Origin: Verrucomicrobiota bacterium
GTDB taxonomy: Bacteria; Verrucomicrobiota; Verrucomicrobiia; Limisphaerales; UBA1096
DNA length: 35,132 nt
Assembly (NCBI GenBank): GCA_014382705.1
Contig: JACNJE010000113.1
Span: 1-35,132, forward strand
Reading direction: 5' to 3'
Shown: positions 1 through 8,500 of the stretch, piece after piece
Layout of the letters: every line of letters begins with the position of its first letter
How positions within the stretch are numbered: the stretch's first letter is position 1
The notes under the pieces: generated by a model
The model's input: the letters and a program-made list of their open reading frames with translations, nothing else
Told to the model about the DNA's origin: nothing
The model's database searches: none
Program-made: the position numbers and the translations under genes

Positions 1-65
1 GGACAGCGTATCAACGAACGGGGCTAGAAAAGGGTTAGAATTAAGCGTTTGCGGAGTTGGACAGG
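1..65. other. Window edge downstream of rpsI
   Basis: This is non-coding sequence downstream of the rpsI stop codon. Reading past the stop in the same frame gives PVQLRKR, which resembles the usual S9 tail (see rpsI). I see no clear terminator hairpin before the window ends. Confidence 0.5.
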
Positions 66-440
66 TTACAGTGCGCGGGGCAGGCAGGGCTTCTTTCGCT
101 CCTTCTTACGCGGGTCACGGGAGAGGTGGCCGGCGTCCTTGAGCGGTTGCCGCAGTTCGCCGTTGTGCTTCTCGAGCGCGCGCGCGATGCCGAGGCGAAC
201 CGCACCGGCCTGGCCGGCGATGCCGCCCCCGGCGACTTTTACGCGGACATCGGCCTTCTCGTTCATCTCGACGGTCTCAAGTGGCTCGACGGCGAGTGAG
301 CGCTGGTTCTCGACGGTGAAGTAATCCTCCACGTCACGCCCGTTGACGGTGACCTTGCCGGAGCCGTTGGCCGACAGGCGCACACGGGCCACCGCAGTCT
401 TGCGGCGGCCGGTTCCCAAAAATTCCTCGGTAGTTGCCAT
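66..440 (-). CDS. rpsI: 30S ribosomal protein S9 with a short or altered C-terminus
   Basis: S9 is a small-subunit ribosomal protein whose basic C-terminal tail reaches the P-site tRNA. The 124-residue product has the family hallmarks: GTGRRKTAVARVRL near residue 9, the GNG-like VNGRDVEDYF segment, the glycine-rich GGGIAGQAGAVRLGIARAL, and DPRKKERKKP close to the end. It starts 14 bp after the rplM stop, so the two form the classic L13-S9 operon. The odd part is the end. S9 normally finishes with an arginine/lysine-rich stretch closing in SKR. Here the frame reads KKPCLPRAL and stops with TAA, and the same frame beyond the stop reads PVQLRKR, which lines up with the usual xPQFSKR. One A-to-T change in a lysine codon would explain it. 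It is either real tail loss or a sequence error. Family call is certain; the C-terminus is not. Confidence 0.95.
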   Translation of the reverse strand: MATTEEFLGTGRRKTAVARVRLSANGSGKVTVNGRDVEDYFTVENQRSLAVEPLETVEMNEKADVRVKVAGGGIAGQAGAVRLGIARALEKHNGELRQPLKDAGHLSRDPRKKERKKPCLPRAL

Positions 441-454
441 GTAAAAAATCTGTG

Positions 455-907
455 TCAGGCCAATTCGAGCGCGGCCGGGGCCTGCGCCTTGTGCGGGTGC
501 TCCGGCCCGGCGTACACCTTGAGTTTCTTGAAAATCTGCCGTCCAAGCCGGTTGCGGGGGATCATGCCCCGCACGGCCCGCTCGACGAGCCGCTCCGGGT
601 GCTTGGCCCGGACATCCGCCGGGGTGAACCGCTTCTGGCCACCGCGCCAGCCGGAGAAGGTGGTCATTACTTTTTCGGTTTCCTTCTTGCCAGTCAACAT
701 GACCTTCTCCGCGTTGATGACCACGACAAAGTCGCCGGTGTCGAGGTGCGGCGTGAAGGTGGGCTTGTTCTTGCCGCGCAACAGGTCAGCCGCCTTGGTG
801 GCGATTTTTCCCAGCACGGCACCGTCAGCGTCGATCAAGTGCCACTTGCGCGGCTGCTCGTCAACGGCACGGTTCAGCTTGTCGATCTTTGGCAAATAGG
901 TCTTCAT
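455..907 (-). CDS. rplM: 50S ribosomal protein L13
   Basis: L13 is an early-assembly protein of the large ribosomal subunit. The 150-residue product is of normal length and carries the family signatures: RKWHLIDADGAVLGKIATKAADLLRGK at residues 21-47, GDFVVVINAEKVMLTGKK near 58-75, and the region VRGMIPRNRLGRQIFKKLKVYAG near 114-136. The ATG at 907 is preceded by a purine-rich GGGGGATTC that can act as a ribosome binding site. It is the first gene of the rplM-rpsI operon. A sigma70-like promoter and, further upstream, a hairpin with a T-tract precede it. Nothing is unusual in the protein, and it contains no copy of the dispersed palindrome. Confidence 0.98.
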   Translation of the reverse strand: MKTYLPKIDKLNRAVDEQPRKWHLIDADGAVLGKIATKAADLLRGKNKPTFTPHLDTGDFVVVINAEKVMLTGKKETEKVMTTFSGWRGGQKRFTPADVRAKHPERLVERAVRGMIPRNRLGRQIFKKLKVYAGPEHPHKAQAPAALELA

Positions 908-937
908 TCAGAATCCCCCGGAAGCAAAGGGGCGGGA

Positions 938-965
938 ACAGTAGCAAAAAGAAAAAGCGAGTCAA
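938..965 (-). promoter_or_regulatory. Candidate sigma70 promoter of rplM-rpsI
   Basis: Read on the reverse strand, TTGACT (965-960) and TACTGT (943-938) are separated by 16 bp. Transcription would start near 931, giving a leader of roughly 24 nt before the rplM ATG. The match to the consensus is good at -35 and moderate at -10. This is prediction from sequence only. Confidence 0.5.
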
Positions 966-977
966 CACGTAGTTTGA

Positions 978-1007
978 ATAAAAAAACCGGCATTTTGGGC
1001 CGGTTTT
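978..1007 (-). terminator. Hairpin with T-tract upstream of the rplM promoter
   Basis: AAAACCGGC (983-991) pairs with GCCGGTTTT (999-1007) around a 7-base loop. On the reverse strand the stem is followed by further T residues, so it has the form of an intrinsic terminator. No reverse-strand gene lies upstream of it in the window, so it may insulate rplM from antisense transcription of the neighbouring forward gene. Because a promoter follows it, an attenuator role is less likely. Confidence 0.5.
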
Positions 1008-1022
1008 CTCGGGAAAGTGCAT

Positions 1023-1057
1023 CCCCGAGTTGACTCGGGGGCATTCATGCCTATTTT
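1023..1057 (+). promoter_or_regulatory. Perfect hairpin with an embedded candidate promoter
   Basis: CCCCGAG (1023-1029) and CTCGGGG (1034-1040) form a perfect 7-bp stem with loop TTGA. The same bases contain TTGACT (1030-1035), followed after 16 bp by TATTTT (1052-1057), a plausible forward promoter for the phosphoesterase. If real, the -35 element sits in the loop and right arm of the hairpin. Confidence 0.35.
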
Positions 1058-1074
1058 TTGCCGCCTCTGGAATC

Positions 1075-2334
1075 TTGAGCATTGAACCGTTAAAAACTGG
1101 GCGCCGGCTCTTTCTGCTGATGCTCACCACGCTGGTGACGGTGCCGTACCGGGCGTTGGCCAAGCGCTTGGGCAAGGGGCCGCTTGTTTACCTGACCTGG
1201 CGCTCCGACCCCTCCTCGACCCTCGTGGTCAACTGGATGGACGGCGACGCTCGCAGCAATGACTATGTGATGTACCGCCGCTTGGCCGCACCGGCCGGGA
1301 GCCGGTGGACATTGGCCCGCGGGTTCAAACACCTGATGGCCGACCAGAAGAAACGGATCGTCCACCACGTAGAGCTGCAGGGGTTGCAGCCCGACACAGA
1401 GTATGTCTTCACGATCCGCTCGGAGACGCCGGCCCGTGGCGGGCGGTATTTCAAGTTTCGCACGCTGCCCCGCACGTTGCCGGCACAGTTCCGATTCGTG
1501 ACCGGCGGCGACATGATGCACAATCGCAACTACCTCGACGCGATGAACCAGCGCGCCGCACAGCTTAACCCGTGGTTTGCGTTGTTGGGCGGCGACCTGG
1601 CCTATGCCAATGGCAGTTCCAATGAGGTGGCCAAGTGGGATGACTGGCTGGAGTCGTGGATGCTCAACAGCGTGCGTCAGTCGGACGGCTGCCTGATTCC
1701 GATGGTCGTCGCGATCGGTAACCACGAGGTCGCCGGTGGCACCGGCAAAAAGCCGAAGGACGCCAAATATTTTTACAGCCTGTTTCCACTGCCGGCCAAG
1801 CGCAGTTTTTACGCGATGGACTTTGGCGACTATCTGAGCCTGATCGTGCTCGACTCCGACCACACCGAGCGGGTGGAGGGGGAGCAGGCGGCATGGCTCG
1901 GTCAGGCCTTGGCCAAGCGCGCGGGCAAGGTGCCGTTCATCTTTCCGTGCTACCACAAGCCCGCCTACGGCACGGCCAAGCCGCCCAGCGGCACGGACGA
2001 TTCATCCAAGGATCCGCTGGCGCAGAAGATTATCAAAAACTGGTGTCCGTTGTTCGATAAATATCGTGTCACGGCTGTTTTCGAGAATGACCATCACAGT
2101 TACAAGCGCACCCGCCGGCTTCGAGCCAACAAGGTGGACGAGAAAAACGGCATCCTTTACCTCGGCGACGGCTGCTGGGGAGTCGATACCCGCGCGGTGC
2201 CCAAGCCGGGCGCGTTGTGGTACCTGGCCAAGGCGGAGAGCAAGCGGCACCTTATCTGTGTCACGCTTCAAGACGGGAAACCGTCCTACACCGCCTACGA
2301 GGCGGACGGGAAAGTGATTGATCAGTACGGCTGA
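1075..2334 (+). CDS. Exported purple-acid-phosphatase-like metallophosphoesterase
   Basis: This is a two-metal phosphoesterase of the calcineurin/purple acid phosphatase class, probably exported. I chose the TTG at 1075 because it gives a convincing signal peptide (KTGRR, then LFLLMLTTLVTV, then ALA). The ATG at 1120 would lose the charged part. An N-terminal fibronectin-like domain (about residues 35-130, including DTEYVFTIR) precedes the catalytic domain. Metal-ligand motifs appear in order: GGDMMHN near 144, GGDLAYANG near 172, GNHEV near 216, YHKPAYG near 293 and ENDHHSYKRT near 337. The last replaces the more usual GHxHxYeRt but keeps a histidine pair. The substrate cannot be told from sequence. 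Two copies of the dispersed palindrome are inside the gene and write LAKRLGK and LAKRAGK into the protein. Confidence 0.85.
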   Translation: MSIEPLKTGRRLFLLMLTTLVTVPYRALAKRLGKGPLVYLTWRSDPSSTLVVNWMDGDARSNDYVMYRRLAAPAGSRWTLARGFKHLMADQKKRIVHHVELQGLQPDTEYVFTIRSETPARGGRYFKFRTLPRTLPAQFRFVTGGDMMHNRNYLDAMNQRAAQLNPWFALLGGDLAYANGSSNEVAKWDDWLESWMLNSVRQSDGCLIPMVVAIGNHEVAGGTGKKPKDAKYFYSLFPLPAKRSFYAMDFGDYLSLIVLDSDHTERVEGEQAAWLGQALAKRAGKVPFIFPCYHKPAYGTAKPPSGTDDSSKDPLAQKIIKNWCPLFDKYRVTAVFENDHHSYKRTRRLRANKVDEKNGILYLGDGCWGVDTRAVPKPGALWYLAKAESKRHLICVTLQDGKPSYTAYEADGKVIDQYG

Positions 2335-2372
2335 TTCGATAAGCTGCCGGGCGTCTTAACTGTAACTTTTTT

Positions 2373-2576
2373 ATGCCCGTTTACACATACGAAACCATAC
2401 CGCGAAAGCCGGGACAGCGAGTGCGGCGCTTTGAGGTCGAGCAACGCATGAGCGACGATCCGCTGAAAAAGGACCCCAAGACCGGCCTGCCGGTGAAGCG
2501 CGTCATCACCGGCGGCTCCGGCACCATTTTTGGCGGGTTGAGCGTGATGGCGATGAACCGTAGGAAGGGCAAATAA
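2373..2576 (+). CDS. FmdB-like small protein lacking all zinc-binding cysteines
   Basis: The 67-residue protein follows the layout of FmdB-type zinc-ribbon proteins: MPxYxYE at the start, a RRFEVEQRMSDDPL segment, then P.TG.PVKRVITGGSG. In the normal family two CxxC pairs bind zinc between these landmarks. Here there is no cysteine at all: the first pair is replaced by IPRKPGQ and the second by DPKTG. It therefore cannot form the usual zinc ribbon, and its role is unknown. There is no clear ribosome binding site upstream. Its stop lies only 10 bp before the start of the giant CotH/lamin-tail gene, so the two are probably co-transcribed. The family assignment rests on pattern resemblance and is moderately sure. 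Confidence 0.7.
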   Translation: MPVYTYETIPRKPGQRVRRFEVEQRMSDDPLKKDPKTGLPVKRVITGGSGTIFGGLSVMAMNRRKGK

Positions 2577-2586
2577 AGCAACAGAC

Positions 2587-5500
2587 ATGAGATTGAAACC
2601 GTTTGCGCTGACTGCGCTGGCTCTCGTGGCAGCGGCCGGGACCGGCTGGGAGGGGAACGCTGAAACGCTGTTCGAGAGCGGGGCCAAGTGGAGTTACTAC
2701 AAGGGCAACGACCATCCCTCCGGCGGTGACCTGGAGTGGACCGAGCCGGACTTCGACGACAGCGATTGGCCCATTGGCGACACACCGGTCCGTTACGGCG
2801 ACGGCAACGGCGGCACGGTGCTGGCCGACATGCGCAACACCTACTCCACGGTCTTCTTTCGCCGCCCGTTCAACGTGGCCAAGGCGGCGCAGGTTTCCGC
2901 GCTCGACCTGCTGGTGAATTACGACGACGGGTTCATGGTCTGGATCAACGGCGAGCCGGTGCTCGACGTTGGCGGCTCGGCGGATTTGTCGCACGACTCG
3001 TTCGCGAGCGTCGGCCATGAGTCCGGCAACTTCGAGACGTTCGCCCTGGCCAACCCCGCGCAATATCTTGTCGACGGCGAAAACCTGATCGCGGTCATGG
3101 GCTTCAACATCAACCTCACCAGCAGCGACTTCATGATGGATGCCGAGCTGCGCAGTTACCGGCCGGACAAGTCGCCGCCGAACGTGGCATCGATCGATCC
3201 GCCGCCCGGCAACGTCAGCCTGCTGCGCGAGATCACGATTCGTTTTGATGAGGAGGTCACCGGGGTGGACGCCGACGACCTCTGGCTCAACGGCGACCCT
3301 GCGGTGAATCTGCGCGGTGCCAAAACGAAGTGGACGTTCACCTTTGCGCCGGGCGACTTTGGCGAGGCGACGTTGTCGTGGAACCCGGATCACGGCATCG
3401 CCGACACGGCCCGTCCACCCAACCGGATGGATGCCGCCGCTGCGGCGGCGACGCACCGCTACCGGATCGTCGATGACATGCCGCCCACGCTGGCCACCAT
3501 CCTGCCACCGCCGGGCAGCACGGTGCGAGGGCTGAGCCGCGTGCGCCTGTTTTTCAGCGAACCAATCCGCGGGCTCGAGGCTGCGGATCTGCGGGTGAAC
3601 GGCCAAGCGCCGGCATCGATCGCCGGCGTGGCCAGCGGGCCGTGGCAGATCGAGTTTCCCCCGGTCGAGAACGGCCTCGTAACGATCGCCTGGGTGGGGG
3701 ATCACGGTGTGACTGACCATGCGGCGGAGCCGAACGAGCTCGCTGCGGAGGGCTGGCATTACAATGTCGACGCCGATCACGACTTTGGCCAAGTGGTCAT
3801 CAACGAGTTTCTCGCGGCCAACCGCGACGGGCTGAAGGATGACGACGGCGAGGCCGGGGATTGGATCGAGCTGCGAAACGACGGCAGCGCCACGGTCAAT
3901 CTCGACGGATGGTCGCTGAGCGATGACGAAACCAAGCCGGGCAAATGGATGTTCCCCGCCGTGACCCTCCGGCCAAGCGCAACGCTGGTCGTGCATGCCA
4001 CCGGCAAAAACCGCCGCGCGCTTGGCCAAGCGCTGCACACGAATTTCAAGCTCGGCGTCGAGGGCGAATACCTTGGCCTGTTCAGCCCGGAACTGCCGCG
4101 CCACGTCGCCGACGAGATCGCGCCGGCGTATCCCGAGCAGCGCGGCGACATCTCGTACGGCCGCTTGGCCAAGGGCGAGTGGGGCTGGCTCGAGACGCCG
4201 ACGCCGGGCACGGCCAACCGCGGCAAGACGATCCGCGGGCTGCTCGCGCCGCCGGAGTTCAGCGCGCAGCGGGGCGTTTACGATGCGCAGTTCCGCGTGC
4301 ACCTCACCACCGACGAGCCGGGCGCGGTGATTCGCTACACGACCGACTACTCCGAGCCGACCGCGACCAAGGGCAAGGTTTACTCCGCGCCGCTGCCGGT
4401 TCGGCGGACGACCGTGCTGCGGGCGGCGGTGTTCAAGAGCGGCATGCTGCCGTCGCGCGTGGTGACGCACACTTATGCCTACAACCTCAGCAAGGCGGTG
4501 ACGTCGCTGCCGATGATGTCCCTCGTTACGGAGAACTCCAACCTGCGGGGCAACACCGGAATCATGGAGACCAATCCGCGCAACACGACCAAGCGCGGCA
4601 TCGCCTGGGAGCGCCCGGTCTCGATGGAGCTGATCTACCCCGACACCGGCGAGACGCTGCAGGCCAACGCCGGGTTGCGCGTGCAGGGCGGCAACTACAT
4701 CCGCGGGCGTTACAACCCGAACGCCGGGCCGCCCTCCGGGAAGTACTCCTTCCGGCTGTACTTCCGCGGCGACTACGGGCCGGGCCGGCTGCGGCACCCG
4801 GTTTTTCCGGAGCTGCAGGTGGAGGACTTCAATCACATTGTGCTGCGGGCCGGGATGAACGACCACTCGAACCCGTTCGTCGTTGACGAGCTGGTGCGGC
4901 GGCTCTCGGCGGACATGGGGCAGGTTTCCGCGCGCGGCACCTTCATGAACCTGTATCTCAACGGCAAAAACAAGGGCTACTACAACCCGACCGAGCGCAT
5001 CGACAGCGACTTTCTCAACTCGTGGAACGGCAGCGAGTCGGAGTGGGACATTATCGCGCAGTTCGGTGAACTGCGCGAGGGCGACACGGTGAGTTGGAAC
5101 CAGCTCAAGAGCGCCCTGCTGAAGAACCTCTCCGTCCCGCAAAACTATGCGGCAGTCGAGCGCCTGCTCGATGTCGACAACTTCATTGACTACATCATGC
5201 TCAACGTCTACGCCAACACCGGGGACTGGCCGCACAACAACTGGCGCGCCGCCCGCGAACGCGTGCCCGGCGCGAAATGGCGCTTCCTCGTGTGGGACGC
5301 CGAGTGGTCGTTCGGCAACAACGGCCGCAGCGTCACCGGCAACAACCTCACCAGCGGTCCGCTGGCCGGTGGCTCGGACATCGCCCGGTTTTACCGGTCG
5401 CTGCAGAAGAACCCCGAGTTCCGAATGCGCTTCGCCGACCGCGTGCAGATCCACTACTTCAACGGCGGCGCATTGACAGACGAGAACGTGCTGCGCCGTT

Positions 5501-8500
5501 TCCTCGAAATGAAGGAGGAGATGTCCGGCGTGATCCGGAACATGAACTCGACCGTCGAGCGAACCTGGGTGCCGCGCCGCCGGGCCATCGTCATGAGCCA
5601 GATGGCGTCGCAGAACATCCAGGCATCCGACAACGCACCGCAGTTCGGCCAGGACGGCGGCGCGGTCCCGGCCGGCTACCGCCTCAAGCTGAGCGCGCCG
5701 GAGGGCGAGATTTACTACACGCTCAACGGCACCGATCCGCGCCGCCCGGGGGAGGTGGCCGAGACCGGCAAAACCATCCTCGCCGGCGACGCCGAAAAAT
5801 GGGTGCTGGTGCCGTCCGAGGACAATGGCGGCAACGCACTCGCCAACAGGTGGCACGGCGGCAGGGAGCCGTTTGACCACGACGACTGGGACTCTGGAAA
5901 CGACGGCGTCGGCTATGATGAAACTGCCGACTACGACCCGCACATCGGTCTCGACGTGGACGCCGAGATGAACGACATCAACCAGTCGGTGTTCGTGCGC
6001 ATCCCGTTCACGGTGTCGGCGGCGGACCGGAAAAAGTCCAACTTCATGGTGCTCCGCATGAAATACGACGACGGCTTTGTCGCTTACCTCAACGGCACCC
6101 GCATCGCCAGCGCCAACGCCGCGACCGACCCGGCCTGGAACGCCGGTGCCACCGGCCAGCACGACGACGCCTCGGCGGTGACGTGGGTTAGCTTCGACGC
6201 CGGCAAGCACATCAACAAGCTGAAGACCGGGAACAATATTCTCGCCATTCACGGCCTCAACGCCGGTCTCGGCAGCTCCGATATGCTCATCAACGCCGAG
6301 TTGGCGTTGGGCCAGCGCACCGGTGCCGAGATTGCCGAAGGCGTGCTCAAGTACACATCCCTGGTCAAGATTACGGCCGACACCACCCTCCGCGCCCGCA
6401 CGATGCACAACGGCCAATGGAGCGCGCTGGTCGAGCGCTCGTTCCAGGCCGGGCGCGCCGGGTCGCCGCTGCGCTTCACCGAGATCATGTACAACCCGCC
6501 CGGCGGCAGCGAGTATGAGTTCGTCGAGTTGCACAACAGCGGCACGTTCGAGGAATCGCTCGGCTGGCACCGGTTCGATGGCATTGACTTCACGTTTCCC
6601 GGCGATGCCGTCATCGGCCCCGGCGAGTATCTCGTGCTGGCGTCCGACAACGATCCCGACGCATTCAAGCTGCGCTATCCCGGCCTGGCCGTGCACGGCT
6701 GGTACCGGGGCAGCCTGTCGAACAACGGCGAGCGCTTGGCCCTGCTCGACGTCCGGTGGCGGCGCGTAGTCGAGGTGGACTACAGCGACCGCGGCGCCTG
6801 GCCAAGCTCGGCCGACGGCGACGGCCATTCGCTCGAGTTGATCGATCTGCTGGCCGATCCCGGCGCGGCGTCGAACTGGCGCGACAGCGCAGCCAAGGCC
6901 GGCTCGCCCGGCCAAGCTGGCGTCGGTGCCGCCGAGCCACCGGTCATTATCAGCGAGGTGCACGTGCAGTCGCCGCTCTCGGCCGAGCCGGATTTTGTCG
7001 AGCTGCGCAACCTTGGCCAAGCGGTGGTCGATCTCTCCGGCTGGACGCTGCGCGACGGTGGCGGCAACACGTTTGAATTTCCCGGCGGCACCGCGCTTGG
7101 CCAGGCGGGACTGCTCGGCATCTGGTGCGGCGAAGGCGGGGGCGCCGGGTTGCGCGCCGGCTTTGGCCTTGGCCAAGCGGGCGACTCGGTGGCGTTATTC
7201 AATGCCGACGGCCACCGTGTCGATGCCGTGACATTCGGTGCCATTGGCTCGTCGATCGTCCAAACGGCCAATGGCTGGACGACCGCCAAGCCGACCTTTG
7301 GCCAGCCAAACCAACCTGTCCAACCGGCGAGCCTGACGAAGCTCGTCATCAACGAGTGGCTCGCCGACCCGGCGGAGGGCGGGCGCGACTGGCTGGAGTT
7401 GTACAACCCGGACGCCAACGCCCCGGCGCTCGTCACCGGCCTGCACATTCGGGTGGGGCAACAGGTCGGCGGATTGCATGCCATCGCCACCATCCCGCCT
7501 CGCGGCCACATGCGCGTCTGGCTCGACACCCGCTCCGGCCCGGGCCATGTCGATCTTTCCCTGCCGACCGGCGGCACCACGCTCACGCTGATCACGCCCG
7601 AGGGGGTCGAGTTCGCGACGATGGATTATAAACAGCAGCGAACCGGCGTGTCGGAAGGCCGCCGGCCCGACGGCAGCAGCCAGATGGTGAAATTCACCCG
7701 GGGCGCCACGCCCGGCGCACCCAACATCATCCCGTCGTACAGTGGCCCGCGGTTCAACGAGGTGCTGGCGTTTAACCGGCAGGGCGTGTCCGACTGGGTC
7801 GAGTTGTACAACGACACCGGGGCAACCGTCTCGCTGGACGGCGCCAGCCTATCACGGCGTGACAATGGCGCGGGCGACTGGATGTTCCCCGGTGGTACAA
7901 CGATCCGGAATGGAGGATATCTCGTGGTGCGGTTTGATGGCAGCCGGTCGGCCGGGAATGACAATACCGGCGTTTCGCTCCCGGCCGAGGGCGGCGGCGT
8001 CTACCTGTTCGATCCTGACGGCTTTCTCGCCCACTCGGTCGAGTACGGTTTTCAGGTGGCCGACCAGCCGATTGGCATGAGCGGGGGTCGTTGGAAGTTG
8101 CTGACCATTCAGACCCCAGGCAAGGCGAACGCCGCTGCGGTCGCGCTGGGCAACCCAATCGATGTCGTCTTCAACGAATGGATGGCGAGACCACGCTCCG
8201 GTGCGGACTGGTTCGAGTTGTTCAACCCGGAAACCAAGCCGGTCGACATCGGCGGCATGACCCTCTCCGACGATCCCACGGCGATGGGCCGCGCCAAATT
8301 CACCGTGCCGGATCACACATTCATCCCGGCGCGGGGCTGGGTGCGGTGGCTGGCCGACGGCGCATCCGGGCCGGGCCACGTCAATTTCAACCTGCGCGGC
8401 CACGGCGAGCTGCTGCGGCTCTATGGCAGTCAGCGCAGCGCGGTCGACGAGGTCGAGATTTTCAACGCGGCCGAGGGCGTCTCGCGCGGGCGGCTGCCGG

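Noticed and set aside
1030..1074. An upstream TTG start for the phosphoesterase at 1030
   Set aside because: It would begin inside a perfect hairpin and the candidate promoter, and adds residues unlike a signal peptide.
2506..7176. A 1556-codon open frame on the reverse strand opposite the giant CotH/lamin-tail gene
   Set aside because: The forward frame has recognisable domains throughout. The reverse frame is histidine/arginine/valine-rich with no domains, a normal antisense shadow of GC-rich coding DNA.
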